From positions 967,332 through 1,012,132 of the forward strand of contig NW_003119425.1 in the NCBI RefSeq assembly GCF_000003605.2: 44,801 bases of DNA. Direction: 5' to 3'. Source of the stretch: Saccoglossus kowalevskii (taxonomy: Eukaryota > Hemichordata > Enteropneusta > Harrimaniidae). The notes below the pieces were generated by a model. That model searched no databases and was not told the DNA's origin. It saw only the letters and a program-made list of their open reading frames with translations. A program made the translations under genes and the position numbers. The stretch's first letter is position 1. Each line of letters starts with the position of its first letter. Below, in pieces: positions 21,520 to 34,380 of this stretch.

Positions 21520-21655
21520 TTAATGCAATGTGTTTACAGGTGGTACTAATATTCGATTCAAATATCAAATTGAAACAATTCATTTCGAAGCGATGTTAAC
21601 AAGACACAAGCACTTCGCAAACATTAGATGGCGTGGGTATTTATTTGCTTCTAAG
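21520..21655 (+). repeat. diverged direct duplication, copy 1
   Basis: GGTGGTACTAATATTCGATT, GAAGCGATGTTAACAAGACA, CAAGCACTT and GTATTTATTTGC recur in order at 22305-22465 with many changes. The copies lie about 790 bases apart. Confidence 0.6.
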
Positions 21656-22304
21656 TTTATATGGATTTGCGGAATAATCAGGGAGAAGGCGTTGAAAAGG
21701 TTATTCGACAGCAAAGCTTATAATTAATTTTCAAAATAAGTCAGATATTATGAGTTCATTTGAGCTACTATTCATGTATAACTTTATATAAAAGTAACCC
21801 CACCACGTATTCTTGTCTACCAATAGAAAATATTTAAAAATTTAAAAGATGATGAACGTCAGAGTCCTGAATCAAGAATTAAGAAAGATAGGCATGCGAA
21901 TAAGCTACATAATATACGAATCCGTTTGTTTTTTTGTTTTGTTTTTTCTTTTTGTGTTTTATTGTCAAACTGATATTGAAGACGAGATTCACCTTTTACC
22001 TGTAAGTCCAATTTATGCCAAACTTAGACTACGTTCCGTCTCATCCCACTTCACTATATCATCATTTTCCAAAGACAAATTCATGTGGGTTAATGAACAG
22101 TAAAATTGGGATATGGAAAAACGATCTGACTTTCCAGATGAACTTTATTATACATTTATTTTTATTTATTTTTTGATTTGTTATATAATTGTTAAGAAAT
22201 ACTAGTACTTCGCTCCACAAATATTCAAACTACTAAATTCATTTGTGTTTATATTACGTATTTATAAAACAGTTTATAGGCTGGTGACCCGATGTACTCA
22301 TTAA
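21656..22304. other. spacer between the two duplicated blocks
   Basis: AT-rich, with T-rich stretches near 21926 and 22150. The 84-codon frame at 21849-22103 is driven by the T-rich stretch and is not supported. Confidence 0.4.
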
Positions 22305-22465
22305 TAAATCTAATGCAACTCGTGGTACTGATATTTGAAATAATATCAATCTGATTCAAATTAAAACAACCCCTGATGAAGCGGTGTTAAGAAGACACAA
22401 GTACGTTGCTCGAGTGTAAATATTGAATGACTCGTCGGCGTGTTTATTTATTTGCGTTCGTTCAT
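22305..22465 (+). repeat. diverged direct duplication, copy 2
   Basis: CGTGGTACTGATATTTGAAA, GAAGCGGTGTTAAGAAGACA, CAAGTACGTTGC and GTTTATTTATTTGCG correspond in order to copy 1 at 21520-21655. Confidence 0.6.
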
Positions 22466-22752
22466 TCTGGCTAGTACTGTACGGTATTGCGTTATCTTTA
22501 ACAAGTTATTATGTTGAAGATCCGAGTCAAGTGGCTTTCCGTGGACTGCACAGCATAACACGTGAAAACAAGACATGTTCGTCTTCGTACAATCAGCTAG
22601 TTTTCGACCCGCTCGTTACAGCAGCAAACACTGCAATCCACATAGCTAAGTGGGTGGGCAAGGCTACAGAAAACTGCGAAGACCCATGTGAGCAGCCACG
22701 CTGTCAATTTGACAACCGTGAACATAGGAGGTATTCGCGTTCAGACATGTAG
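22423..22752 (+). CDS. hypothetical small secreted-type protein, weak
   Basis: The frame of 109 residues begins inside duplicated copy 2. Residues 6-28 are hydrophobic (ACLFICVRSFWLVLYGIALS) and could be a signal peptide. The middle is unremarkable, and the C-terminal part has three cysteines in a row of short spacings (ENCEDPCEQPRC) followed by a charged tail. I do not recognise a family, and the first copy of the duplication does not preserve the frame. It is more GC-rich than its flanks, which is the main argument for coding. A chance frame is at least as likely. Confidence 0.22.
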   Translation: MNDSSACLFICVRSFWLVLYGIALSLTSYYVEDPSQVAFRGLHSITRENKTCSSSYNQLVFDPLVTAANTAIHIAKWVGKATENCEDPCEQPRCQFDNREHRRYSRSDM

Positions 22753-22943
22753 CGTTCACATTATGTTTAAATTCCGTTTAGTAATCAATCACTGAATGCA
22801 ACTTTAATATAACCAACCGCATTGGATATACTAGTATTTTCTCCAGGAGGACGGCGATAAAATGCGCATAAGATATAACCCATCATGCGCTTCAAACATG
22901 GCTGTTTTATTCCGACTAAAAATAATCCCATCACTCACATTCT

Positions 22944-23115
22944 TTAAAGCGGGGGGGGGGGGTCGTCACTTGCACATGCGTCAGATGGTCATAGCGTGTC
23001 ATTGTTTACAAACGAGCGTCTACCCGTGAGCTTTTGCGTTTTTAGCGTGTGTTGTTATCGTCGCCTGGGACTCAATTCCTGCGCGTGCGCAGGTGACGAT
23101 GGTTCATAATTTTTC
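22944..23115. mobile_element. TTAA element, subfamily 2, copy with G12 run
   Basis: TTAAAGC at 22944 is followed by 12 G (22951-22962) and GTCGTCACTTGCACATGCGT. The interior (GCGTGTCATTGTTTACAAAC, GTGTTGTTATCGTCGCCTGG, GCGCGTGCGCAGGTGACGA) is nearly identical to 23947-24111. The right end is degraded after about 23100. Confidence 0.7.
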
Positions 23116-23946
23116 ACAGTAAGTTTCGTTTACCGTAAACACGAAAAAAATGAACTGCTTGGTATTGTCATGTATAACGATAACATAGATGGGTCAGTTT
23201 TTCAAAGGGTTTTCAAAAAGTGGTGAAAGCTAATTTATAATTGTTTATTTATTTAAAACTTGTCTCAGAAAACGAAATCCATATTTGGTAAGTCTACATC
23301 AACTAACTATATAATAGTTAATAAACGAGCAAATTTCTCTAATGTGACAAAGAGACTACATTTCCATAGACCGTCGATGAGACATGTTTATATGCAGTTT
23401 AGTGCACACAATTGCGATTAAATTTAGGTTGGATACAATCATATTTTAATTACTTGGAAATATCGGTGTTACCATAGAGTAAAGACCACCTGTACAATAA
23501 ACTAGCGAAATAAAAGACAACGTATCTCTTCGAAGAATAGACAAGCCTAAGTTTAAAAAATATTAATTAAGTGATTTGAGGAAGATGGGATTCCATCTTT
23601 AAGACCATTTAATCCCAAGAATTTTCTTTTAATCTTGGTCGAGTTCATCGCAACACGTACGCAGTGGAAGCATTTAAATGCACCATAAGGGGGTAATTGT
23701 TGTCGATGTTGGCAATAGGAGATAAAGAGGAGGAGTCCAAAATCGCGATGTCTACTGGATATCTCAACTATGATAAGGCCAACATTAATTCGGCATGGGT
23801 GTGTAATGCGCCGCTTTATAATTGATCTTTGAAAAAAACAGCCACAGTCATTACGCAACGCGTTCGAATTTCATATATTTTCCTTGCGTCATGAATGCGT
23901 CACGTAGGACTCGCATCTAACACGACGCGGCGCGGTGACGGACGCT
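23116..23946. other. intergenic between the two subfamily 2 elements
   Basis: A 101-codon minus frame (23553-23858) shows no motif. No gene is supported. Confidence 0.4.
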
Positions 23947-24111
23947 TTAAAGCGGAGGAGTGGTCACCTGGGCATGCGTCAGGTGGCCATAGCGTGTCAT
24001 TGTTTACAAACAAGCATCTACCCATGAGCCTTTGCGTTTTTAGTGTGTGTTGTTATCGTCGCTTGGGACTCAATTTCCGCGCGTGCGCAGGTGACGACCC
24101 TCCTACTTTAA
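23947..24111. mobile_element. TTAA element, subfamily 2, intact ends, 165 bp
   Basis: It is bounded by TTAA at 23947-23950 and 24108-24111. The left end reads TTAAAGCGGAGGAGTGGTCA and the right end, in reverse complement, TTAAAGTAGGAGGGTCGTCA; both continue as CCTG...GC..GCG, giving terminal inverted repeats of about 30 bases with several mismatches. The ends resemble those of the 5279-5410 family (TTAAAG, G-rich, GTCGTC), so both probably used the same transposase. The forward frame across it (23895-24218) is not a gene. Confidence 0.78.
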
Positions 24112-24245
24112 ATGGCGCAGTGGTGACGACCGGGGCTGAGACCGACCCAGTTCAGAGCTCAACTGAAAAGGTAACACACTCGCAGGGTTTGACGAACGTG
24201 AATATGTTTGTCGCATAAAGATCGTGTCACTTTTCAGGCAGAAAT

Positions 24246-24280
24246 ATCTCTTATCCCTCTTAATAAGGGATATAAGAGAT
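24246..24280. repeat. 35-nt imperfect hairpin
   Basis: ATCTCTTATCCCT and AGGGATATAAGAGAT pair over 13 bases with a two-base bulge around a seven-base loop. It lies 135 bases beyond the TTAA element. Confidence 0.75.
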
Positions 24281-25433
24281 AAATTCCGAATACTGACCTT
24301 GAACATGTGTACGTTAATTGTTCACCTTAGTTAATGTGGGTAATAATTTCGATAACGCGTAATGCAACAGGCAGAATCAAACAAACATGTCCATGTATGA
24401 CATACCTCAACTTCTATGGAGAAGGGTCTAGTTTGTCGGAATAATAATTTAACACTAAGATGGAATAAACAATAACGTCATTATTGTCTTTATCCTTATC
24501 GCTAGCCAGTAAGTACGGACGAAAATAGCCTTCAGTTATCTCAGACACGTACATAGATAACGAAAAAAGTGCTTGACGTACAACTGTCTGTGCGTCTGCC
24601 TGTGCAACGATTTTCATTGCGATTCTGGATTCTAGTCGTCGGCAATTTAATTCAATTCAATTCAATTTCAGTGGGGTTTTCAAAGTTTGGATTCTTGGCA
24701 TTATTAAAATAATATCTCTCTCTATGTATTATATAATGGACACTGAATTACACAATGTAATTCATCTTCGACAACTGATTTACATGATTAACAGAACAGT
24801 TTGTCTTCTAGTGAAATTTGTGTTGTTCTTCGCCTTGTTAATAACTTTAGGTGATTCACATTTTTGATGTCCGAAAAAATAATTTTCCAAATTGAAATCA
24901 GTTTTCAATTTTCAATATATTCTTAGTAGTTTTTTTTTTCATTTAAGTTCCTGCTAACTGGATCTATATAAAGAAATTTGTCTTCAAAACAAAAAAATAT
25001 TTTCGACTGAAATGGAGTGTATATAATATTTACATTCATACTAGTTCATTGTTTAACAACTTTGCTTGAATTTACTAAAAAAACACGTGTTTCTTTGGAA
25101 CACATTTTATTAACAAGTTTATTTCTGACATTTATAAAATATCAAACATTTATCCCGGAAGATATTCGCAGCTCATTCAAAACCAAAGAAGATGTTTCCA
25201 TTGGTTATGAAAGCCATTTGGTAACGCCTATTACCAGTTTTTTTTGTTTTTGTTTTCTTTTGTTTTGTTTTTTGTTTTTTTTTTGCGTATTTTCTAATCG
25301 CGTTATGATTGGCCTTATATTATTGCATTGGTTCAAAATAGATTTACAATAGTCTGAGATAGGTAATACTAGGCGGAGTTAGGGTTAGGGTTGTGGGTAG
25401 GAAGGAGGTCCGCATATTCAAGGCTTCTTGTGA
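24281..25433. other. intergenic up to the assembly gap
   Basis: It contains three to four AATTC-type units at 24647-24666, a T-rich stretch with TTTTG units at 25238-25284 and two TTAGGG units at 25379-25390. The plus-strand frame at 25017-25352 is driven by the T-rich stretch and is not supported. Confidence 0.5.
25379..25390 (+). repeat. two telomere-type TTAGGG units beside the gap
   Basis: TTAGGGTTAGGG is followed by a degenerate TTGTGGGTAGG and, 43 bases later, by the gap. Two units can arise by chance; the position next to an unassembled gap is why it is listed. Confidence 0.6.
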
Positions 25434-25483
25434 NNNNNNNNNNNNNNNNNNNNNNNNNNNNNNNNNNNNNNNNNNNNNNNNNN
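25434..25483. other. assembly gap, 50 N
   Basis: Fifty N characters. Any frame drawn through it is meaningless. A round gap size usually marks an unknown true length. Confidence 0.99.
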
Positions 25484-28400
25484 AAGTGAGTTTAGAAGAA
25501 AACTTTTTTTGCGTACACCATAATCACGCTGGGCCGTGCTACCGCCTCAATCAAATTGTTATGTCTACAACCCATCATTTCACGCACAGTTTAGAAAACT
25601 GAAATCAAAATCAACCAGGCTGCAATAAACTCGTATAAAATCATAATCATAAATATACAATCAATGCAGTTCTGTAAAGTAGGTCGACCGGAGATAGTTA
25701 CATGCACTTCGTGGAAACCGATGAGACCCGTACATACGCAAGGGATGTTTGTAGTCGTGTTATCGTGTTAACATTGGCAAGAAAACTACACCTGGATCTA
25801 GTACGCTCATTGATGTTTAGTATGGGAGTGAAATCCATCATTGTCGTGGATTTCAACTACTAGTAAGTGGTTAAAACATTAGAAACTCTGGAAACTAGAT
25901 CGGAAATGTTATTATTTATCTGATGTAATTATTGTTTTCCTTCGTTTTTTCATTTACGTAGATTTTTTCACGATATTAATTTTTTTATAAATATTTTTTA
26001 AATGTTTTCTCAATGCAGACTTTTTTTTTCACAATTCACCATCTCCGACCCCATAGAGCATCTCTTAAATCTGATAACTATTGCAATACTAGTATATAAA
26101 TCCTAGCTGTTGCGTGACAGTGTTTGTTTTAATATTTGAACTAGTGTGCGAAAATTACATACAAACTTTGAACAGGGAACGCCCAAGAAAAATAGTGGGC
26201 GGCGGAGAGAAGATATTGGTATTCAGTTATCATGATGGGTAATTGACTTGTGCATATAGTTGAAAATATTCACCACATACCCGCAAAATGATGAAACTAG
26301 ACCAGTGCAATTCTGAATAAAGCATGGCGTATCATGTCATATTACTGTTTCTGTTCCGCATATGTTACAATGACAATATGGTTTCAGCTGCCACTATGCA
26401 CATCTACCAGACCAGAGTGCTTTGGTAACTAAAACACGGTACAGTCTGCTCCACACCTGGCCGCGATGATGACTAATTTGCACATCAAAAATGTGGTTCA
26501 TCGGTGATGAGAGGGGAACAAAGCGCGCACATGACCGAGGACCGTCCTTGATGGGTAAAATCTATCGACCGAACATGTCTGGTGTTGAGTGAGCGCCTCT
26601 GTGGTGCTTGTATACACGGCGGGAGCGGAGTTCAACGAGGAGCCTGTATACTTCAAATCGCGCCTCGCATACACCGGAGCTATGACAAACAATATTCCTC
26701 GCATACCTTATTACGAATACACGGGCTGCGCGCTAATCGTATGACAACTTTAGCAACATATAAACAGTACCGAAATGACAGGCCCGGCATACTGATGAGA
26801 GTAAAACCTCGGTTGAATGTCAGATTCAGTGATACAGACACCCAATCTGATTATGTTGCTACACCGGATAGGCTGCAAACACCGGCACGCACCTAGTGCG
26901 TGGAAGCGCATTTCAAAGTTATCATAGGGTTTATTCGCTGAATGATTATCGTAGTTTACCACACAGTGCAGTAAAAAGAGAAATGACAAGGTTTATACAC
27001 TTTACCCAAGCAGTCAATAAATAAATACAACTGTAGTCAACTACAGCACGCCAATATTTTGCCGGAGTTTAAGCTGAGGAACATTAATCACAATTGAGGA
27101 CAAATTTAAAAGCAACTAGCCTTGTGTGATCAGCAAACACAGAGCACAAATGTTTAACGACCATGCAACTACGTGGCATTAATCATAATCGAACAAAAAT
27201 TTTAAAGCAACTAACAGCCAGCGTTAACAAACATGAGCGAGAAATGTTTGATGATGCAATTCTCACCCTTCTGATCAGTTGGTACGGCAACTCCACGTAA
27301 GTTGAGCGGTGGACGTGTTTTAGGTCGGTATCCATGAGAGAGGTGAGGCCCACAGAAGAACGAGCTGACGTTTTATAGTAAGGTACAAAGAGTTCTATGG
27401 TATTTCTGTCTCAAGCCCACTAGTCTTGAGTGATATGGTGAAGTAGGCGACCCTCCAGCTCTTCTTCGCCGAAAAGAACACCTGTGGGTGTTCGATATAG
27501 TAGTATAGTAAATTACTGCTGTCTCTTTGACGCGATTCACCAGACAAAGCTGGCTTAGGCACAGTTGGTGAAACGCAAACGCTGGAATTGAACATTGAAT
27601 CAATGAAAAACATATTATGAATAAATAATATATAAATGCGTAGCCGCTTTAGGAGTAACTAATTTAATAATCGGGTTAATTTTCAATCTACGCAAATATT
27701 AGCTGCCGTTTAACATACTTATCTAGTGTTGTGAAACGTCTGCTACGCCGTATTGCCCATACTACGTCTAAATCTCGGGAGGTGGGTCTTGAAATAAAAG
27801 TCCTCAAAATATCTACTCTGTAAATTTTGAAAATATATATTAATCGCGTTTAAAATTCGATATTTATTCTCTTGTACGACCGGCTTATCGGCGTTTTTCA
27901 TCACGACCATCAAACTTCAAGTATGGCAATGTCGTGGCAGAGTCATCTCCGTTTCCCCAAAAAGTAAATCTGTTTGATACACATGTACTTATAACAATGT
28001 GGCTTCAAACACGTTTACCTGGAGTCTATAAAAAGCGGTTTGATATGACAGGGCACTGTCAGCTACGCACCATGACCATGGAGATTGTGAATTTGTACAT
28101 TGGGACCGACACGCCGAAGTTCTCGTGATAGCATTAAGTAACGACGTTGTCTGAAGTTGCGAGCTAAGAAATGTAGAAACCAAGACAACTGTTGATTTCC
28201 TTGACTTGAGTGTCGCTGTACCATGGAGCTCGGGCGATGGGAATTCATTGACATGTGCTGGTTGCGACGTACACGTACGTTTGGATATGACTGTGCAAAA
28301 ATATAGCCTGAGGTAGGGGCAGGAAAGTCTGAAATCCAGTCAGGAAGATTTTTGTATTTATTGTATCACACAGTCCGGGAAGCACATACCAATTCAAACC

Positions 28401-31400
28401 GTATAAAGTGCAATTATCAGCCTAATAAGGGTGTGGCCACTGGTATCTATAAATTTCAAGTTGTATCCTAAATTTGAAATAGGGAATTACAATTAAAAAT
28501 GGGAATTAAGAGTCGTATGTTCTGCTGCAATGAGAACGTTTCTGGACACACGAGAACTAATTCTCTGTAATAGCTTTAATTCGCAACTGTGGTTTTCACT
28601 ACACCCCCGGCTGGCATCTTCCAAACTTGTGATAAAATACTCCGTGATCGGAGGGTGAAAAAGTAACGCGACTTAACTGAAGAACATTTGAATAAGCTCG
28701 GGCACTAGGCACTTGGCGTGAAGGGCAAATGTAATGACGAGAAATGTATACTATACTTGAAATAAAATAAAATAAATCAGTGAATCATTTCGACTCACCT
28801 TTGCAAGTACATGTAGTATATGTAAGTACCTTGTGCTCATTGTCAAACACATTTTATACACCAGATGCTATGCTCATCAAATGAATACAATTAATCAAAC
28901 CTGGCCTTCCTTTCTATGTAGTACCAGATTCGAAAGCAAAACGGTTTAGCCAACAAGCACATAGCATGTCGCCCATGAACTGGGACCGCAATTGAACATC
29001 CCATTCAAATCAAACTGTTTTAATGTGACAGAACTGCAGCTGCTGGCAAAGCTTGGGGTTACACTTGATGCATATGGGTGTAAACAGGCTGTATTTGACC
29101 ATTTGTGGTAATAATGATAGCCGGACGAGAGTTCAAGTTTGAAAGTTGCACAGCTGCAACGAAGATCATAAAAAACACCCCTTCAGTAATTATTGTATTT
29201 AACCTACTGGTGGAGTATTTAGTCTTTGATTTGTCACATAAAGCTGTCTGCATCGTCAGTGTATTAATATTTCATTGTCATCTTCCTGTTATTATAGGAA
29301 TTTTATAAAAGTTACAGTTAGGTTAATATTCTTTATCCCACCATCGTTCTCTTGTAACCTTCGGCAACCCCACCATTGCTTTGTGTGTTAATATCGGTGT
29401 AACGGCGAATTAATGCACACACGTAGATGTAAACATACATTGACATCGAGATCGCATTGACATCAGTTGCGCAAACTATGCATATCCTAAATGGAGTGGA
29501 CGCGCTGCTTTCGAGACATGCGAGGCACTTAAATCAAAGTAACATGTATATGGTTTCAAACCCTTAACTTGTTTCAGCAGAATACTTAACCATGGAAGGA
29601 AAAAAAGCAACAACAACAGACACATGTTGATTGATTCGGGTAGCGAGAAATCATTGACTTAAAGTAAAGTCAGTACACACACGTGTGAACAGGCGCCCAA
29701 ATGTTAAGGATAAAGTAAAGCCATGGGTATTATAGTATTATTTTAAATTACTCTGCTACTCCATCAAGATCATTACAGATAATCCGAATCACAAATGCAT
29801 TCAAAGGCGACCGTCACAGCTCTAAAGACCAGTTAACACGTCGAGGCAAAGGTACAAGCAACGTGTGCGTTGCCTCAGTTGTATGATTTAAACTCGTCGC
29901 CAATACTTTATACGAAACGTTGATTGGAAGACAGTCATGTCGTTTTGTTTTCATGCACCTCGTCGCCCGTCACCACAGTATGAACGTTTTCAATATCTGC
30001 CGGACTGCTACAAGAATGAGTAAGACGATGTTACGAAAGGGAGCTGTAGCCGTGCTGGCTAAATCGTCGCCAAAACTAAATGTTCATCTTCGTATCCCAT
30101 TTTTCAAATTGAATGTTTTGATTTCATTGCGAGCCATTTGAAACATTTGACAACGTCAGATTTGGTTTTATGTAAACCTCCATACGACGACTTACCATAC
30201 TCGTTCATACACCAGTGTCCAGTTATCAACAAATACAGCTAAGCTAATATTTTCCACGCCGCCACGATATGCAACGAGATAGCAAAGTATTCGATTGAAA
30301 AGGGCAAGTAGACATGTATAAGGAGGCTATTCAAATGAAGTGCCGTAGAATAACAAATGTCGCCAACAGACGACCAAACAAAAGCTTCCAAATATTTATA
30401 CATTGCCCCAAGCCTGTCCATTCTTGCACCAGTTTGTCAAGAATAACATTTGCAAACCGCTTTTCACACGTATGTAAATCTGGTTATAACAAGCGCAGTT
30501 TATGCATACCGTCAACGTACAAGTATAGTGCAATTTTAACAAAGAAAAATCTAATTGGTCAATTGAAGGCTAAACTGTTCATGTTGGACAATTTGTAACA
30601 ATGACATTAATCTCAGGCACTGTTAAAAACTGGTCATGACACCAATGTTAAAATCTGATCAAATCAACAACATTAAAATATGTAATATCACGCAATACTA
30701 GAAGTTGACAGAAATATGTCGTATAAACTTCAATGTATCCACCCAAAAACTTTGTTTTGTGAGTTATGCTTGATTATGCTTGGAAAACAGCCAAATTACC
30801 ATGGCAACGACATAAACAAAAACTTTACAGAGTGTGAATTGAGGATGGTGAATCTTCATTGTTGGTATATTGGCTGAACAATCAAGAGTTGTGGGACTTG
30901 ATAACCGATTGACTAGAAAAGCGTGGCCAGTTTATGAAATAGATGATCGCTAAAACAACCTACCAAGCTATAGATAACACATATATGTCTTACCTGGTGC
31001 GATGTGCTGCCTTACATGATAATTGAAGGTTTAGATATGCGTGTAGTTTTAAATTTAACCGAACAAAGATAACTTATTGTTATAAAGTTATAAAGTTAAC
31101 TTATTGACAACCATGACAATACAAATCTCTGGTTATCTTTATGTCACAACGAACAGCAGAGTCAGGTAATGTCCAATAAGATTGTGACCGTGATAACGCA
31201 CGGCCAACAACTTGACGCGCTATCATGCCATACATGGGTGGTTTATTTGACTAATTGACAACTGACTTATCATAAGCATAGTCCACGACTTTGTGTATTG
31301 ATTGCCTTTAAGCTAAGTTCATGTGTGTTTTTGTAAGCTAAATAATAATCCAAATAATGCATATTATATATCCATGAATATAGAAGTTTCAAGTGCATTG

Positions 31401-33985
31401 CTAGCTTGAATTCCGTAAATTGGACTTGAAATCTAGGCATTAGCAATGTGTTTCAACATGCTGCATATTATACTAACACAAACTTGTATGTATATGGAGT
31501 TTTGAGATTTACATAATTGGACTACCTGACTGTATATGTGGGTGCGTTACCAAAACACTGTGCGAATAGTGTGATATCAAGGTTGGTAAGAACGAGCAGT
31601 TCATTATAGATCATTGTGTATCAAGTCCTTAATGAAACGTGTAAACGTATATCCAGAGTAATTTCTTGATTTAAATTCAGATTTATTTATCTAGTAAAAG
31701 TTCGAAATATTTCTCAATCCACCTGTACAAAAAGTTGCATGTACGTAACACGTCCAATGCATTCAATGAACTTTTAACATCAGTAGTCAGTGCACTTCGA
31801 CTAAACACAATACATTGGATGTTTTTGATGTTCATCTCCAGATGTTTTTAGAGATACCCTGACAAAAAGTATTTTCTGCATAATGATGTTCCTATGTGGT
31901 ACAAGCAGGCGCGCTCGAGATACACGGTCAATGTTCTTGCCGATCGACCGAGTTATCAGATGGCCAATTGTTGCAATCGTGTTCGCTTACAACCCACAAT
32001 GTCAGGATTGCATGAAATGGAAATAAAAAAATAGATGTAAAACAAGTAATTCAAACAAAAGTCGAGTATATATATTCGGAATGCTACTAAATTACACATA
32101 CATTTGGGTCTGGGGTGTTGAAAACAAGGCTACGTCTAGTTTAAGACTCTAGTTTAATAATGGATATGCAAAATGGCAAATAATACGATCTTGTCCTTTC
32201 TAACAGTATGTACTGCAAACATTACTCTAGCGAGCTAAGTATATGCTAGAGAATTTAAAAAGAACGTGATGATCCGAGATTTTGAGTATGATATAACATT
32301 CCACAAGGTTCAATAAATTATTTGTACGATCGATATTACCACCTATACACCTAGGTATTAATTATAGCAAGTCTCAGTGTAAACTATCAAGCCTATAGAT
32401 CAATCTATACAGAAGATGTTATCATGTCATAAAATATCAATCTTGCTATGAAGAGCCGTCTTGTGTCAAAGTAGCGGGTTTTCTTTCCCAAAACTTCAAA
32501 CAAGCCCTCAGCAATTGTGCAAATTTAAAAGATAAGAGTAGCAGCATTATTTATTGGAAATGGGTCAATTGGCAGTGAGTGTTAACCGTCTACATTATTG
32601 GCACACTAAACACGTCAAAAGACCTTAACCTTCAAATTGTGAGGTGAGTTCCGAAAAGTTTAAACCTAACTACATATTAACATACAAATGTACACTTCAG
32701 ACCCATAGACAGATTTGTCCCGATTTTTAATATGATTGAGCTTGAATGAGCAATTATTGTACCTAATGTTATATGGATAGCTCAGATAGTTAATTCTAAT
32801 CGGACACTGATTTCTTCACTTTAATTTGTCTTTGAAATGTATTAACAAATACTAGGGATAATATTTTTCCATTTAGATATCAATGCATGAAGAAATATTG
32901 TAAATGTGATACAAAAGCTGTATTTATGATTGATGTACACCAACGCACATTTCATGAGTTAGACGATGAAAGCAACTGTACTGATAAGGACATTTTTAAT
33001 TCCAATCATTTTTTGTATTCATGGCTAGGCTGTCAAATATAATATACGATTTATTGACATTAACCATATCACATAGTGTAAAACGAGTGGTTCTAACAGT
33101 GCCAGGTTAAAACCACTTCACGAGTATGGACATAAATGTAGCGTACCTGGAACTTGACACAAAAATTATAAATCACCGCATGTACTCTTCATTGACGTGG
33201 GCTTTATTTCACGACCACCTGGGGATTTTGGATTTTGGTAAATGCATTTACTATATTTGAGATAATCATCTCATTTGGTTTAACTAGAAACACTTTTCAG
33301 TTTGAAAATTAAATCAAATATAAACGACTCGGAAGCACGGAAGCCCCCTCTTTCTATTTGAATTTTGTCGCTTACTATGATGAACTTGTTGATTGAAAAA
33401 CTGTCAAGATTTGTTAAAGCCACTTAATGTTTGCCTATTTCTTTTTTTTATTTCTTCGCCAGATTGAAACAGGGGCTGTAATATGTTGCAATATGTTGAC
33501 TAAACGTACAATGGAGAACCAATACGGCGAAGAAACAAGGATAACATTATAAGAGTAGTCATAATTATTTATGCTTTAATCAAACGAAGTCACTTTATCG
33601 TCTGATATCCACGTTCGCATAAAATTCAGATTCCTATCGTGAAGGTCTTGATGGTTTAAAAAAAAATCCGGACTCAACGTTCAGTGGAAGGTAACACGAA
33701 TTTACAATGGCGCCTTGATAATATACCGTGGGTAAAACATTATCCCGGGTAATCTGAGTGCCAACATTGGATGTCAGTGGGACAATTTAATGATAATTAA
33801 TATAATACACAGTAACAGGAGAACACAGATGGCACATACAAAAACAGACTTTTGTACGCTAACGTCAATTCTTGTCATCTTCCACAAATCAAAGCTGCAT
33901 ATTATTTTCAGGCAGTTTTCGAACGTTTTTCACCAAAAGCTATAGCAAATGGGAAGTTATGTCTTTTTGATCCAAAAGAAATTGT
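25484..33985. other. 8.5 kb without a supported gene
   Basis: Several frames of 60-110 codons occur on both strands, often overlapping (26498-26989, 27373-27613, 27934-28254, 29059-29308, 29920-30598), none with a motif I recognise. The patch at 26500-26900 is GC-richer than the rest and open in several frames at once. Small inverted repeats occur at 25829-25855 (TGAAATCCA arms) and near 27478 (GAACACC arms). Exons of a large gene could be hidden here, but I see none I can name. Confidence 0.45.
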
Positions 33986-34380
33986 AAACAACTTGCCTAT
34001 CGGCTGAGGTCCGCCTATTTGTATAAAACAATCAGACTTGCGGTTTTTAACAAAAAGTCAAAAACATCACTTTTAACCAAAAATGACAAAAATATCTAAA
34101 TTAGAAAATTGAAGATATCATCATGAAATGAACAAATCTGAGGGATGTCCACCTGAGCTACCTATGTGTATACTATCAAAGCAATGGGACTAGCTGTTTT
34201 CAACAAAAGAAGTCGAACAAATGACCAAAATTAGGGAATTAAAAATATCATCACGAAATGAACAAATCTAAGACAGGTCTACCAAAGGAACACACTAATA
34301 TCAATCAGACTTGTAGTTTTCAAGAAGAAGTCAAAAAATAAAAAAAGTTGACGCGGACGCCGACAAGACGACGGCGTAAG
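33986..34380 (+). repeat. element with 120-130 bp internal tandem repeats
   Basis: ATATCATCATGAAATGAACA at 34115 and ATATCATCACGAAATGAACA at 34245 mark two units 130 bases apart. The words CAATCAGACTTG (34029), CAATGGGACTAG (34182) and CAATCAGACTTG (34302), each followed by a GTTTT word, mark three partly degenerate units with indels. It ends in AGTTGACGCGGACGCCGACA, a GACG-rich tail of a kind I have seen at the ends of dispersed repeats in marine invertebrate genomes. No coding capacity. Confidence 0.7.

Noticed and set aside
25393-25602. Frame running through the N gap
   Set aside because: The 50 N make any translation meaningless.
26498-26989. Overlapping frames on both strands in a GC-richer patch
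   Set aside because: Open in several frames at once and without any motif, as expected from base composition.
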